DNA of 64,000 bases from Isoptericola croceus (GTDB taxonomy: Bacteria > Actinomycetota > Actinomycetes > Actinomycetales > Cellulomonadaceae). The notes under the pieces are model-generated. The model saw only the letters and a list, made by a program, of their open reading frames with translations. It ran no database searches and was not told where the DNA came from. How positions within the stretch are numbered: the first letter of the stretch is position 1; each line of letters opens with the position of its first letter. Positions 28,234 through 38,000 of this stretch are shown in pieces. The position numbers and the translations under genes are program-made. The DNA lies in assembly GCF_029382255.1 (NCBI RefSeq), contig NZ_JARLLG010000005.1, positions 62,001-126,000 of the forward strand. The letters run 5' to 3'.

Positions 28234-29144
28234 AGGGTGACGAGGTCGCGCACGTTGTCGAGCATGGCAGGACCGACCCCCGCGACCTCCGTGAGCTCCT
28301 CGATGCGCGTGAAGGGTCCGTGCTCGTCGCGCCACGCGACGATCCGCTCAGCGATCACCGGGCCCACCCCCGGCAGCGTGATCAGAGCCTCCGTGCCGGC
28401 GGTGTTCAACGGGACGGGGCCGCTTCCTCCGCCGTCCGTGGTGCCGGTGCTTCCTGGAGCCTCCGGAGCAACAGCGGGCAGCTCCTCCCCGGGCTCCGGG
28501 ACGTAGACCTGCTCGCCGTCGACGACAGGCCGGGCGAGGTTGAGCGCGCCGATGTCGGCCTTCTGCGTCGCTCCTCCCGCGGCCTCGACGGCGTCGGCCA
28601 CCCGTGCACCGGCCGGCAGAGTCACGAGTCCGGCGTCGGCGACCTGCCCGACGACGTGCACCACGACGTCGGCGACGATCTCCGACGAGTGCGCCGCGAC
28701 GGCTTCCGACGCGTCGGAGAGCGCGACGTCCTCGACGACGACCTCGTCCAGCGGTCTGTCGTCGACCATCGTTCCCAGTCCTTCGGTCCGGCCACCGGAC
28801 CAGAGGGTGATGGCGGCGACGGCCAGTGCCAGGGTCAGGAGGACCCCGCAGGCCGCGACCGCGACCGGGCCGGACAGCGCCCACCGGCTGCGTACCGCAC
28901 CGTCGTCGGCCGTGGTCGGGTGACCGTGCGCGGCGCTGTAGGCGGCGGCGACGTGCCCGGCGGAGCGCCTGTCCCGCAGGCGAGCGACGAGCTCGGGGTC
29001 CGGTTCCTCGGCCCTGCTGCCGCCCGGCCGCAGCGTCGTCTCGGGTGCGGAGGGCTCCGGGTCGGCGCCGTCGAGAGCGGCACGCAGGGCCTCGAGGCGA
29101 GCGGATGCGGCGTCGGGGGCGAGAGGCGTCTCGGAGGTGGTCAC
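28230..29144 (-). CDS. comEA: ComEA family DNA-binding protein
   Basis: 304 aa. Layout: charged cytoplasmic head 1-87, one transmembrane helix at about 92-114, a SLBB domain at about 160-225 (VVVHVVGQVADAGLVTLP onward), a Pro/Gly/Ser/Thr linker, and a tandem helix-hairpin-helix domain at about 243-304 with LNTAGTEALITLPGVGPVIA and VAGVGPAMLDNVRDLV. It binds incoming double-stranded DNA outside the membrane for ComEC. The GTG start fits a TAGCGT box six bases upstream. Confidence 0.94.
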   Translation of the reverse strand: MTTSETPLAPDAASARLEALRAALDGADPEPSAPETTLRPGGSRAEEPDPELVARLRDRRSAGHVAAAYSAAHGHPTTADDGAVRSRWALSGPVAVAACGVLLTLALAVAAITLWSGGRTEGLGTMVDDRPLDEVVVEDVALSDASEAVAAHSSEIVADVVVHVVGQVADAGLVTLPAGARVADAVEAAGGATQKADIGALNLARPVVDGEQVYVPEPGEELPAVAPEAPGSTGTTDGGGSGPVPLNTAGTEALITLPGVGPVIAERIVAWRDEHGPFTRIEELTEVAGVGPAMLDNVRDLVTL

Positions 29145-29150
29145 GGCGCG

Positions 29151-29156
29151 ACGCTA
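29151..29156 (-). promoter_or_regulatory. -10 box (TAGCGT) of comEA-comEC
   Basis: TAGCGT lies six bases upstream of the comEA GTG (29144); leaderless spacing. It indicates that comEA-comEC has its own promoter separate from degV. Confidence 0.5.
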
Positions 29157-29235
29157 GGGTCCTCGCCTCCGCCCGGCCGCTGCCGGGCACCGGCCTGTGG
29201 ACACCTGCCGACAGGGGTGGCCTCGAGCGCCCGTG

Positions 29236-30150
29236 CTACCAGGGGCCGCCCGGCTCGAGGTCGTGGACGTGGACGCCGCGATCGACGACCATCACCGCCA
29301 GGGCACCCGGACCGACGTGGGCTCCCAGGACCGCGCTGACCGGAGTGACCACCGGGCGCACGCCGATCCGGTCCACGAGCTGGGCAGCGACCTCGGCCGC
29401 CCGCTCCGGCGCCCCGAGGTGGTGCACCGCGACCGCCGGGCGGGTCGCCCGGCGTGCCCGTTCGACGGCGATCGTCACCAGGCGCGACAGTGCCGCGCTG
29501 CGGGTGCGCACCCGCAGCACGAGCTCGACGCGCCCCTTGCGCACCCCCAGGATCGGTCGGACACCGAGCGCGGTGCCGAGCGCTGCCGCCGGGGCCGAGA
29601 GCCGGCCACCACGGCGCAGGTGGTCCAGGGAGTCGACGAGGAAGACCGCCTCCGCCGAGGCGGCGACCTCGCCGGCGCGCTGCGCCACGTGCTCGGTGTC
29701 GCAGCCCGCGGCGGCGCACCGCGCTGCCTCGACGGCGGCGAAGCCGAGCGCCATCGCCGCCGTCCGCGAGTCGACGGCACGCACCGGGACCATCGCACGC
29801 AGCCCAGCACGCTCCGCCGAGGCGAAGGTGCCCGACAGCTCGCCCGACAGGTGCACGGAGACCACCGAACTGGCGCCGTCCGCGACGAGCTCGCGGTAGA
29901 CCTCGGAGAACTCGGCCGTCGAGGGCTGCGACGTCGTGAGGCGCTCGCCGTCGGCGATGCGCGCGGCCACGTCCTGCGGTCTGACGTCGATGCCCTCGCG
30001 CAACGACCCGCCCTCGGTCACCACGTGCAGCGGGACCACGAGGGGGCCGTGGTCGAGGCCGTCCCACAGCGCGGCGCGCCCGGGGTCGCCGGGCATGGGC
30101 AGGCAGGCGGTCGAGTCGGTCACGACACGCACGGCGGCAGTCTCAGACAT
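29236..30150 (-). CDS. DegV family fatty-acid-binding protein
   Basis: 304 aa. DegV N-terminal motif VRVVTDSTACLP, followed by LTTSQPST, VVSVHLSGELSGT and VFLVDSLDHLRRGGRLS, all typical of the two-domain DegV/FakB fold that binds one fatty-acid chain. FakB proteins present fatty acids to FakA kinase; no fakA is in this window, so the role is uncertain. ATG 30150 is chosen because TAGACT lies seven bases upstream. Confidence 0.92.
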   Translation of the reverse strand: MSETAAVRVVTDSTACLPMPGDPGRAALWDGLDHGPLVVPLHVVTEGGSLREGIDVRPQDVAARIADGERLTTSQPSTAEFSEVYRELVADGASSVVSVHLSGELSGTFASAERAGLRAMVPVRAVDSRTAAMALGFAAVEAARCAAAGCDTEHVAQRAGEVAASAEAVFLVDSLDHLRRGGRLSAPAAALGTALGVRPILGVRKGRVELVLRVRTRSAALSRLVTIAVERARRATRPAVAVHHLGAPERAAEVAAQLVDRIGVRPVVTPVSAVLGAHVGPGALAVMVVDRGVHVHDLEPGGPW

Positions 30151-30157
30151 CGAGCCG

Positions 30158-30163
30158 AGTCTA
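30158..30163 (-). promoter_or_regulatory. -10 box (TAGACT) of degV
   Basis: TAGACT ends seven bases before ATG 30150, which sets that start over an in-frame start at 30174 that lies upstream of the box. Confidence 0.5.
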
Positions 30164-30245
30164 CCGAGCGGCACCCCGAGGGCCGACGCGACCCGTCGAC
30201 AGGCTCCGCGCGCGAACCCTGACCGGTCGCGCTAGCGTGCTCGTC

Positions 30246-30392
30246 ATGCCCGACGACGCCACGCACCCCGCTCGTGCCGCGGACCGGGCGCTCGTCACCG
30301 CCGGCGACATCGCCGTCCGGACGGAAGGAAGACACGCACCAGGGCGTGCCCGACACCACCGTCCGGGCCATGGGCGCCGGCACCGTCCCTGA
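30246..30392 (+). CDS. Possible small ORF or gene remnant
   Basis: 48 codons starting at ATG 30246, with TAGCGT seven bases upstream, the same leaderless signal used by real genes here. The first 27 residues (DDATHPARAADRALVTAGDI) look protein-like; the rest is Arg/His-rich, as in an out-of-frame read. It could be the decayed 5' end of a lost gene in the 299-base gap between degV and glgP, or a chance ORF. The gap otherwise holds only the degV promoter and the glgP terminator. Confidence 0.25.
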   Translation: MPDDATHPARAADRALVTAGDIAVRTEGRHAPGRARHHRPGHGRRHRP

Positions 30393-30407
30393 CCAGGGGG
30401 AAGGCCC

Positions 30408-30442
30408 GCCGTCGGGTGCCGGCACCATCGGCACCCGACGGC
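30408..30442. terminator. Hairpin terminator of glgP
   Basis: GCCGTCGGGTGCCG (30408-30421) pairs perfectly with CGGCACCCGACGGC (30429-30442) around a seven-base loop. It ends eight bases before the glgP stop codon region on the convergent side, so it terminates glgP. Confidence 0.85.
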
Positions 30443-30449
30443 GACGGCC

Positions 30450-32921
30450 TCATGCCGGGGGCAGGGCCTCGGCGTGCCAGACACGGGACAGGTAGTCCCG
30501 CATCGAGCGGTCCGAGGAGAAGAACCCCGAGCGGGCCACGTTGAGCACGGCAGACCGGCTCCACGCGTCCGGGTCACGGTAGGCCGCCTCGACCCGGTCC
30601 TGGGCGTCCAGGTACGCCTGGAAATCGGCCAGGACCATGAAGCGGTCCTCCCCGAGCAGGTTCGACACCACGGGTTCGAACGTCGATCGGTTTCCCCCGG
30701 AGAACTCGCCGCGCGCCACGAGGTCGAGCGCCCGCCGCAGCGTCGGGTTCTCCTCGTAGTACGACGACGGGCGGTAACCCGCCTCCTGCATCGCGGCAGC
30801 CTCGGGCTCGGTGAGCCCGAACAGGAAGAAGTTGTCGTCGCCGACGAGCTGGCGGATCTCGACGTTCGCGCCGTCGTCGGTCCCGATGGTCAGCGCGCCG
30901 TTGAGGGCGAACTTCATGTTGCCGGTGCCCGACGCCTCCTTGCCCGCCAGCGATATCTGCTCGGACAGGTCGGCGGCGGGGATGAGCGTCTCGGCGACGG
31001 TGACGTTGTAGTTCGCCGGGAAGGCGACCTTCAGTACCTTCGAGACCTCGGGATGGGCGCCGACCACCGCCCCGACGTGGTTGATCAGCGCGATGATCTC
31101 CTTGGCCATGACATAGCCGGGGGCAGCCTTGGCGCCGAAGACGACGGTGCGGGGCACCAGGTCCTCGACCCGGACCTCGCCCGAGACGATCCGGTCGTAG
31201 AGCGTGATCACGTGCAGGAGCTTGAGCGTCTGGCGCTTGTACTCGTGCAGGCGCTTGACCATGACGTCGAGCATCGTGCCCGGGTCGATCTCGATCCCGT
31301 CGCGGCGGGCCAGCAGGTCCACGAGCCGGTCCTTGCTCGCGGACTTCACCTCGCGGAAGCGCCGGCGGAACTCCGCGTCGTCGGCCAGGGGCTCGAGCTC
31401 CCGCAGCCGGTCGAGATCCGTCACCCAGCCGTCCCCGATGGCCTCGGTGATCAGCCCGGACATCCCCGGGTTCGCGAGCCGGACGAACCGGCGCGGTGTC
31501 ACGCCGTTGGTGACGTTGGTGAACTTCTCGGGCCACAGCCGGGCGAAGTCGGCCAGCACCTTGTCCCGCAGGAGCTGGGAGTGCAGCTCGGCCACACCGT
31601 TGACCTTCATACCCGCGACCGTGGCGAGGTGCGCCATCCGCACGCTGCGCGCCGGGTGCTCGGAGATGATCGACATGCGGCGCACGAGCAGCTCGTCGTC
31701 CCCGGAGTGCTCACGTACCTGCACCAGGAACTCGTCGTTGATGCGGTAGATGATCTCCAGGTGTCGCGGCAGCAGGCGACCGAGCAGCTCGACGGGCCAC
31801 ACCTCCAGCGCCTCCGGCAGCAGGGTGTGGCACGTGTAGGCGAAGCAACCCTGGGTGACCTCCCACGCCTCGTCCCAGTCGAAACCGTGCTCGTCGACGA
31901 GGATGCGCATCAGCTCGGGGACCGCGATGACCGGGTGCGTGTCGTTGAGCTGGAAGCAGATCCGCTCCGGCAGGCGGTGCAGGTCGAATCCCTCGGGCAG
32001 CAGCTGGTCGATGAAGTCCCGCAGCGAGCAGGCCACGAAGAAGTACTGCTGCTGCAGCCGCAGCTCCTTGCCCTGCGGTGTGGAGTCCTCCGGGTAGAGG
32101 ACCTTCGAGATGTTCTCGGCGAACGTCTGCGAGCGCACCGCCTCGGCGTAGTCGCCGTAGTTGAAGATCTTCAGGTCGAACGCGTGCGTGGCGCGCGAGC
32201 TCCACAGCCGCAGCGTGTTGACCCGGCCGTTGCGGTAGCCAGGGACCATGTAGTTGTACGGGACACCGAGCACCTGCCAACCCGGCACCCAGCGGGTGCG
32301 CTCCCGGCCCTCCGGGTCGGTGTACTTCTCGGTGCGACCGCCGAAGCTGACCGTCACCTCGTGCTCGGGGTGCGCGAACTCCCACGGCGACCCGCCCGAC
32401 AGCCAGTCGTCGGGCTCCTCGACCTGCCGGCCGTCGACGAACGTCTGACGGAAGATCCCGTACTCGTAGCGGATGCCGTAGCCGATGGCCGGCACGGACA
32501 TCGTGGCCAGCGAGTCGATGAAACAGGCGGCGAGACGGCCCAGGCCGCCGTTGCCGAGCCCCGGCTCGACCTCGGCCTCACGCACGTCGGCGAGCTCGAT
32601 GCCGAGCGAGGCGAGCGCCTCGGCGGCGATCTCCTCGAGGTCCGCGGCGACGAGCGCGTTGTCGAGCTGGCGGCCCAGCAGGAACTCAGCCGACAGGTAC
32701 GCCACCGCCTTGGGCTGACGGCGGTAGTGCTCGGTGGTCGTGGTGATCCACCGGGCCATGAGGTAGTGCCGGACGGTACGGGCCAGCGCGAGGTAGTGGT
32801 CGTTGACGGTCGCCCGTTCCAGGATGGTGCCCTGGGCGAAGTTCAGCTCGCGCAGGTACTCGCGGACGAAGCCCTCGACGGTGTGCTCCGGCGTGGCGAT
32901 GAGGGGGGTCGATTCGGTCAC
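30450..32921 (-). CDS. glgP: Glycogen/alpha-glucan phosphorylase
   Basis: 823 aa, full length, GT35 family. It releases glucose-1-phosphate from glycogen in the cytoplasm. The pyridoxal-phosphate lysine is Lys670 in the signature EASGTGNMKFALNGALTIG. Other hallmarks are AYLSAEFLLGRQLDNAL, GLGNGGLGRLAACF, QLNDTHP and VKRLHEYKRQ. The GTG start at 32921 has TAGTCT seven bases upstream. No other glycogen genes are adjacent in the window. Confidence 0.97.
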   Translation of the reverse strand: MTESTPLIATPEHTVEGFVREYLRELNFAQGTILERATVNDHYLALARTVRHYLMARWITTTTEHYRRQPKAVAYLSAEFLLGRQLDNALVAADLEEIAAEALASLGIELADVREAEVEPGLGNGGLGRLAACFIDSLATMSVPAIGYGIRYEYGIFRQTFVDGRQVEEPDDWLSGGSPWEFAHPEHEVTVSFGGRTEKYTDPEGRERTRWVPGWQVLGVPYNYMVPGYRNGRVNTLRLWSSRATHAFDLKIFNYGDYAEAVRSQTFAENISKVLYPEDSTPQGKELRLQQQYFFVACSLRDFIDQLLPEGFDLHRLPERICFQLNDTHPVIAVPELMRILVDEHGFDWDEAWEVTQGCFAYTCHTLLPEALEVWPVELLGRLLPRHLEIIYRINDEFLVQVREHSGDDELLVRRMSIISEHPARSVRMAHLATVAGMKVNGVAELHSQLLRDKVLADFARLWPEKFTNVTNGVTPRRFVRLANPGMSGLITEAIGDGWVTDLDRLRELEPLADDAEFRRRFREVKSASKDRLVDLLARRDGIEIDPGTMLDVMVKRLHEYKRQTLKLLHVITLYDRIVSGEVRVEDLVPRTVVFGAKAAPGYVMAKEIIALINHVGAVVGAHPEVSKVLKVAFPANYNVTVAETLIPAADLSEQISLAGKEASGTGNMKFALNGALTIGTDDGANVEIRQLVGDDNFFLFGLTEPEAAAMQEAGYRPSSYYEENPTLRRALDLVARGEFSGGNRSTFEPVVSNLLGEDRFMVLADFQAYLDAQDRVEAAYRDPDAWSRSAVLNVARSGFFSSDRSMRDYLSRVWHAEALPPA

Positions 32922-32928
32922 GGGCTCG

Positions 32929-32934
32929 AGACTA
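32929..32934 (-). promoter_or_regulatory. -10 box (TAGTCT) of glgP
   Basis: TAGTCT lies seven bases upstream of the glgP GTG (32921) with no ribosome-binding site between, as in other leaderless genes here. Confidence 0.5.
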
Positions 32935-32967
32935 CGGCGCGGGCCCCGTGTCCCGGTAGTGCCGCGA

Positions 32968-33303
32968 TCAGCCTGCCAGCCCGAGGAAGACTGCCACGCC
33001 CCGCTCGACGTCGAGCATCGTCGACGTGTCGACCCGTCCGCACCGCTCTCCCAGATTCGTCCGACGTACCGTGGTGATCTTGTCGGCCATGGCGAACGAC
33101 GGGCGAGAGATTCCGGTGAGGTCGTCTGCCGCGACAGGCACGCGGGTGGGCGACGACGTCAGGTCGGTGGTGAGGAAGACGACGGTGACCGAGTCCATCG
33201 CGTCGAAGAGATCGCTCTGCAGCACGAGCGCAGGGCGAGGTTTGCTCGTCAGGCGTCCTGCACCACCTGCAATCGTCCAGATCTCGCCGCGCCGGGCGGT
33301 CAC
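32968..33303 (-). CDS. MazF/PemK-family endoribonuclease toxin
   Basis: 111 aa, normal length for a MazF. Starts RRGEIWTIAGGAGRLTSK, continues PRPALVLQSDLFD and VVFLTTDL, and ends with PSFAMADKITTVRR and LGLAG, the order of conserved MazF strands. Such toxins cut mRNA at short sequences. The GTG start overlaps the antitoxin stop by four bases, giving the usual antitoxin-first operon. Base composition is clearly lower in GC than neighbouring housekeeping genes, consistent with horizontal gain. Confidence 0.9.
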   Translation of the reverse strand: MTARRGEIWTIAGGAGRLTSKPRPALVLQSDLFDAMDSVTVVFLTTDLTSSPTRVPVAADDLTGISRPSFAMADKITTVRRTNLGERCGRVDTSTMLDVERGVAVFLGLAG

Positions 33304-33521
33304 CAGGTCTCCGAGTCCCAGTGCTCCTCCGCCCAGGACACGGCTTCCAGATCCGCCATCACGTCGTCGGCCGCGTCGGCTCGATTCATTCGGATGCTCG
33401 CCCGACGCGCTTCCGTCGCGAACTCCTCAGAGCGCACGTCCGGGACCCACATACGGACCTCCCGATACCCCCGGGACCGCATCCGCGCGCGGTGCGCTGC
33501 CACCCGCTCCTTCGTACTCAT
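33300..33521 (-). CDS. MazE-like antitoxin (DUF3018 family)
   Basis: 73 aa. The N-terminal STKERVAAHRARMRSRGYRE, then VRMWVPDVRSEEFATEARR, is the DUF3018 pattern of antitoxins that accompany MazF toxins; the acidic C-terminus (ADDVMADLEAVSWAEEHWD) would wrap the toxin. It probably also represses its own promoter through the nearby inverted repeat. It lies immediately upstream of the toxin with a four-base overlap. Confidence 0.88.
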   Translation of the reverse strand: MSTKERVAAHRARMRSRGYREVRMWVPDVRSEEFATEARRASIRMNRADAADDVMADLEAVSWAEEHWDSETW

Positions 33522-33530
33522 GCGTCAAGC

Positions 33531-33542
33531 GTTACACGTAAC
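33531..33542. promoter_or_regulatory. Inverted repeat in the mazEF promoter
   Basis: GTTAC-AC-GTAAC, nine bases upstream of the antitoxin ATG. A TTGACT (33551-33556, minus strand) is a plausible -35 element, which would put the repeat around the -10 region, where a toxin-antitoxin complex could repress. Confidence 0.5.
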
Positions 33543-33567
33543 ATTCGGTGAGTCAACGGGCACATAC

Positions 33568-33789
33568 CTACGGCCTCATATGCGGCGACTGCACGCCCAG
33601 CGCGAGACGTCCACGCTCGGCGGTCGCGTGGCCGCCGAAGACGAGTCCGCGGACTGCGGCCATGAACTCGACCGGCGACAAGTACGGCGCGTAGAGCGAC
33701 ACTTCCGGGCCTCGGAGGATGTCGAGCACGGCATCCGCATCCCGCCTCCCCAGCAACCATTCAACCGCGGCCGATGCGAGAACGCTCAT
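33568..33789 (-). pseudogene. VapC-type PIN-domain toxin remnant
   Basis: The 73-codon frame SVLASAAVEWLLGRRDADAV then VSLYAPYLSPVEFMAAVRGLV and ATAERGRLAL matches the N-terminal half of VapC PIN nucleases. The first catalytic Asp of the usual DASA motif is missing (the sequence reads LASA), and after LAL the frame ends within nine residues, so the second half with the remaining acidic residues is lost. No antitoxin is visible upstream. It fills the gap between jetD and mazEF and looks like a recombination scar. Confidence 0.75.
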
Positions 33790-33861
33790 CGTCCGGAACG
33801 TGCGGCCCCGACCAGCATGCAATCCATGCCCGCGTCTCACCCGAGGCGCGGCAGGATCAGT

Positions 33862-35061
33862 TCACATCTCGCGCAGCCCAGGCGACAACAGCTCCAACAG
33901 CCTCTCTCTGGCTTCACGGAGGGGGAGGTACTCCTGCTCGATGCGCCGGACAGAGGTATCGCCGGGCGCAGCGATCTCGCGGTAGGCGGCGTCCTCAGGT
34001 TCCGCGAGGTCGTCCAGACGTCGTCTCGTCGGCTGCAACGGCTTCCCTTTCGGGTCGACGGCCGTGCCGCGGTCGGCATAGCGGTGCAAGGTGTCCACGT
34101 CCATGAGGATCGAGCGGACCGGCGTACCACGAGTTGCGAGCGCCGCCCGGAATGCGTGGAGGATCTCAAATCCGTAGGTGTCCAGGTCACCCCAGTAGAC
34201 GACCGCCTCGGCCCCGCTGACCCACGGCACATCGCCGAGCAGGACGTTCGCCGCCCGACCCCCACCCTCCACCGCAACCGCATCGCGGACCGGGAGGAAC
34301 CCGAGTCGACTGTCCCGGTTCTCGACGACCACGACGACGCGCGGACTGTACGGGAGTTCGTGCTCGTCGCCGGCGGTCCACGAGTCGTGCCGCCGCCCGC
34401 CCGCGGCGAGGTAGTCCGGGTCGAGGTAGGTCAGATGGGCGACGGCGGGTCGTCGTGCGAGCCGGTCGCGCGGGTCCCAGCCGAGCACCGCGGCGAGCGC
34501 TCCCCCGTGCCTGTCCAGCCACTTGGTGTGCGGCACGGCCGGAACCTGCCGCGCGGTGAGGTGCGAGAGATCGGCTTGGGCCGAGAACCAGCGGACCGCC
34601 TCGGCGACCACGTCGGCGTCGGCCGACGGGAGGCCGAGCACCCTCCTAAGGGCCGACGGGGTGACCGCGGCCGCGACGTTGCGGAGGGCCGCGAGCTGCT
34701 CGCTTGCCCGGGAGACGTCGACGCCGGGGACGGGCCCGCACCACCGCAGCGCGGCGTCCAGGTCGTCAACCTCAAGAGCGCGCGGCGCGGCGTAGGCCAC
34801 CTTCGCGATCGTCAGGGCGGTGCGCCGCAGCCGCACACCGGCAGGCAACGACCGTTCGGCACCGTCCCAGTCGCCCAGCCACTCGGCCCACGTCTCGAGG
34901 CCCATGTCGTCGAGCACCGTCGCGCTGCCCGACACCCCCGGGCGCAGGCTCGCGACGCCGAACGACACCCGCTCGCCGCACACGGCCGTCAGCCAGTGCC
35001 TGCCGACCGATCGCGCCACCAGGGCCCTGGCCTCGTCAGGCGAGACGAGCCGCGCGCTCAC
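33862..35061 (-). CDS. jetD: Wadjet nuclease subunit JetD
   Basis: 399 aa. An N-terminal DUF3322-like arm (about 1-190) and a C-terminal TOPRIM-like nuclease (about 230-399) are recognised. TOPRIM acidic residues are Glu247 in VVVVVENRDS and Asp292/Asp294 in VVYWGDLDTYGFEILHAFR. In known Wadjet systems JetD cuts closed-circular plasmid DNA after the JetABC motor has extruded it. It is the last gene of the operon; its start overlaps the jetC stop by four bases. Confidence 0.92.
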   Translation of the reverse strand: MSARLVSPDEARALVARSVGRHWLTAVCGERVSFGVASLRPGVSGSATVLDDMGLETWAEWLGDWDGAERSLPAGVRLRRTALTIAKVAYAAPRALEVDDLDAALRWCGPVPGVDVSRASEQLAALRNVAAAVTPSALRRVLGLPSADADVVAEAVRWFSAQADLSHLTARQVPAVPHTKWLDRHGGALAAVLGWDPRDRLARRPAVAHLTYLDPDYLAAGGRRHDSWTAGDEHELPYSPRVVVVVENRDSRLGFLPVRDAVAVEGGGRAANVLLGDVPWVSGAEAVVYWGDLDTYGFEILHAFRAALATRGTPVRSILMDVDTLHRYADRGTAVDPKGKPLQPTRRRLDDLAEPEDAAYREIAAPGDTSVRRIEQEYLPLREARERLLELLSPGLREM

Positions 35062-38000
35062 GGCACTCCGGATGTCTCGTCGTCGCCCGGGGAAGCACCT
35101 CCGGTGTCGATCTCATCGGCGCCCACGACGGCCCGGGCTCGAGCCCTGCCGTCGGCGCCCTTGACGACGACGTAGGACGCGGCGACGTGCGGCTCGAGCG
35201 CCGAGACCTTGTCGAGCGGGGCACCGATGACGAGCTGGAATCCCAGTCCCCGCCAGGCGCCGACGGCTCGGCCCGTAAAACGGGCGTCGGCCTTGATGAG
35301 GGCCTCGTCGAGGAAGACGGGGGCGTAGCGGGGGCGTCCCGCGCCTGCGTCGCCGAGCTGGTAGCGCAGCGCGGCGCCGACGATGAACGCGACGAGTTCC
35401 TGCGACTCACCACCGGATTTCTCGCCGATGTGATCGTAGACGGCGACGTGGTGGCCGTCGAGGTCGACCTTCTCGGCCTCCAGGCGTACGTGCCGGCGCA
35501 CGTCGACCAGATCGGCGAAGTCCGGTGAGGTGCGCCGGATCCGGTCGATGACTCGTTCCATGCGGGCGTAGCGGGCCTCGCGCTCGGCATCGGTCGCGTC
35601 CGGGGCGAGCAGCGTGCGCACGCCGCGTAGGTCCTTGCGGAACCGGGCGACCACAGCGCTCTGCGTGCGACGCGCCATGATGGATAGGCGGTGGTCGTCG
35701 TCGGCGAACGGCAACTCGGCGAGGATCTCGTTGACGGGTGCGATGCGTTCCTCGATCTCACGCACTGCGCTCGACATGGAGTTGTCGAGGTCAGTGAGGT
35801 CGGCGCCCGATAATCGCAGAAGTGACCGACGCCACTTCTCGGCGAGCTCATGGAGCCGGTCGGACTCTAGCGTCGCCAGGGTGCGGTCGAAGTCGGTGTA
35901 CGACTTCTCGGGGTCGGTCCCGAGGTCAGGATTCGGCCACTGGCGGACGAAGGACTCGAAGATCGTCCGCAGCGCGTCACGGCCGGCCGCGACGGCACTG
36001 TTCGCCTGGTCACGGTCGTGATCGAGCTTGTCGGCGACACGGTCGATCGAGGCGTCGAACCGGGCCAGAGCCGCGGCCGGGTCGGAAGCTTCGCCCTCGT
36101 CGTCGGCGGGCAGGAGCGACTGCAGGTAGGCGCGGTGCGCGTCCGAGACCTGGGTGCCCGCCTCCTGGGCGGCGTCGACCGCCGCCTGCGCCCCGTCGAC
36201 GGCGTCGCTCAGCGACGACCAGCGCTCCCGCAGGCGGTCGCGTTCGTCCCCGCGGAGCGTCAGCTGCTGAAACAGTCCGTCCACGTCACGATCGAGCGCT
36301 TCGGCCCGCTCCTGAAGGGCGACGACGTCGGCATTGCCAGCTCGCGCGTCGGTGGCAACCTGCGCCCAACGCGCGACCGCGTCCCGCGCGGCGGCGACGT
36401 CGATCTCGTCCCAGGTCAGCTCGACGACAACGCCGTGCGCGCGCAGCTTCTCCTCCAGCGCGTCGCGACGGGCTTCGGCACCGTACTGGGCCTCGGCAGC
36501 GAGGCGCGCGGCCTCGCGTGCCGTCACGATCTGTCGTTCCAGCTCCGCGAGCCGGCGGGAGTTGGTGAAGCCCAGCACGTTGCCGCGGCCCTGGCCGCCA
36601 TGTGCGCCGCGATCCCCGTCGGACGTCTGCCCGGCGCTGGTCAGTGCGCGGCGATGTCGGCCAAGATCCGCGGCGGCGTCGACGCACACGTAGTCGTAGC
36701 TCGTCGCGAGCCGTGCGGCCAACCAGCCCGCGAACGGTCCACGCTTGAGGTCGAGCCGACCCGACATGGTGCGTTCGTCGTACCCGACGTCGACGGGCAG
36801 GCCGGTCGAAACGCCTTCGAAGCGCAGCCTCGTCCGGGACGGCACTCCGTCGATCGCCCGCCGGAAGTCGGCAAGCCGGTCCACGTCGACCAGGAGCGTG
36901 GTGGCGAACCCGCCCAGGGCCAAGTTGAATGCCTCGCGCCATGGCTCGTACTCGGCGCGAACCTCGACCAGCTCGGCGACGAACGGCAATTCCTCGGCAG
37001 TCAGGCCCGCGGCGTGCGCGAGTGCGAGCCGGGTCTGGTGCAGCGCCTCGGGCACATTGCCATGCCGGCGTCCCAGCGCCTGATGCTCCGACTCCAACTG
37101 CTCCAGCTCGCGCCGGGTGGACGACGCCCGGTCATAGGCGCCGTGCAGTTCGTTACGCAAGGTTGCTCTCGTGCCGGTTTCGCCGTCGAGGGCGGCACGA
37201 GAGGCGGCTCGGCACCGCTCGAAATCAGCGCCGGTCGAGACTGTCGTCCCCAGGACCTCGAGCGCGAGGTCGAGCCTGCCTCGCGCCTTCCCGGCGGCCG
37301 CGAGCGCCGCGTTCGCTCCCTCGAGCTCACGGGCCGCCGCGGCGATCTTGTCGCCGCCGGCGGCGTACAGGGTCTGCTTGACGCCCTCGAGCTCGGCCTT
37401 CCTGGCCTGGTGGCTCGCATCGAGGGACCGCACCTCGGCGGCCGCCGCGCGATGCGCCTGACGCACCTCGTCCTCAACGCTGCGCAGCAGGTCGAGGCGG
37501 GACTCGTAGCGCCACAGCGCCGCCGGGCCGTGGGCCGAGGAGAGGTCACCGAGCTCGTCGATGACGACGAGCCGCTCGCACGCGGTCTCTACGGCAGCAC
37601 GGTGCTGACGGATCGGGCGCAGCGCCCTGACCTGCGCCTGCGCGGTGAGCATCTGGGTGCGCGTCGAGGCGAGGTCGTCGAAGTGCTCGACGACCTGATC
37701 GGCCTTGGCGAGCGTCTCCGGCTCCTCGAGCACCATCGCCTTGTACAGGGCGTCGACCGTAGTGATCTGCTGGCCCGCCTGGATACGACTCAGCAGTCCG
37801 ACGGCCTTGGACCCTCCCCCGGCGGCCCCGATCCCGAGCACGGAATGCAGCCGGGCCGTGAACTCCTTGTCGGTGTCGAAGCAGGTCAGCCCGAGGGCGA
37901 TCAGCCCGGGGCGTGCGAACCGCTGGGCGGCCGAGGCCTCGAGCGCTCGCACGTCGAGCTCGCCGTCCAGCGTCGCGCGCACGGCGACGAGCTCGTCCAT

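Noticed and set aside
28234-28335. Longer N-terminus for ComEC
   Set aside because: It would overlap comEA by about 100 bases and gives an Arg/His-rich stretch unlike any ComEC start; the GTG with a four-base overlap is better.
35900-37700. Repeat-like GC-rich stretches in the middle of jetC
   Set aside because: They encode the Glu/Arg/Ala-rich coiled coils of an SMC-like protein and are not a nucleotide repeat array or CRISPR.
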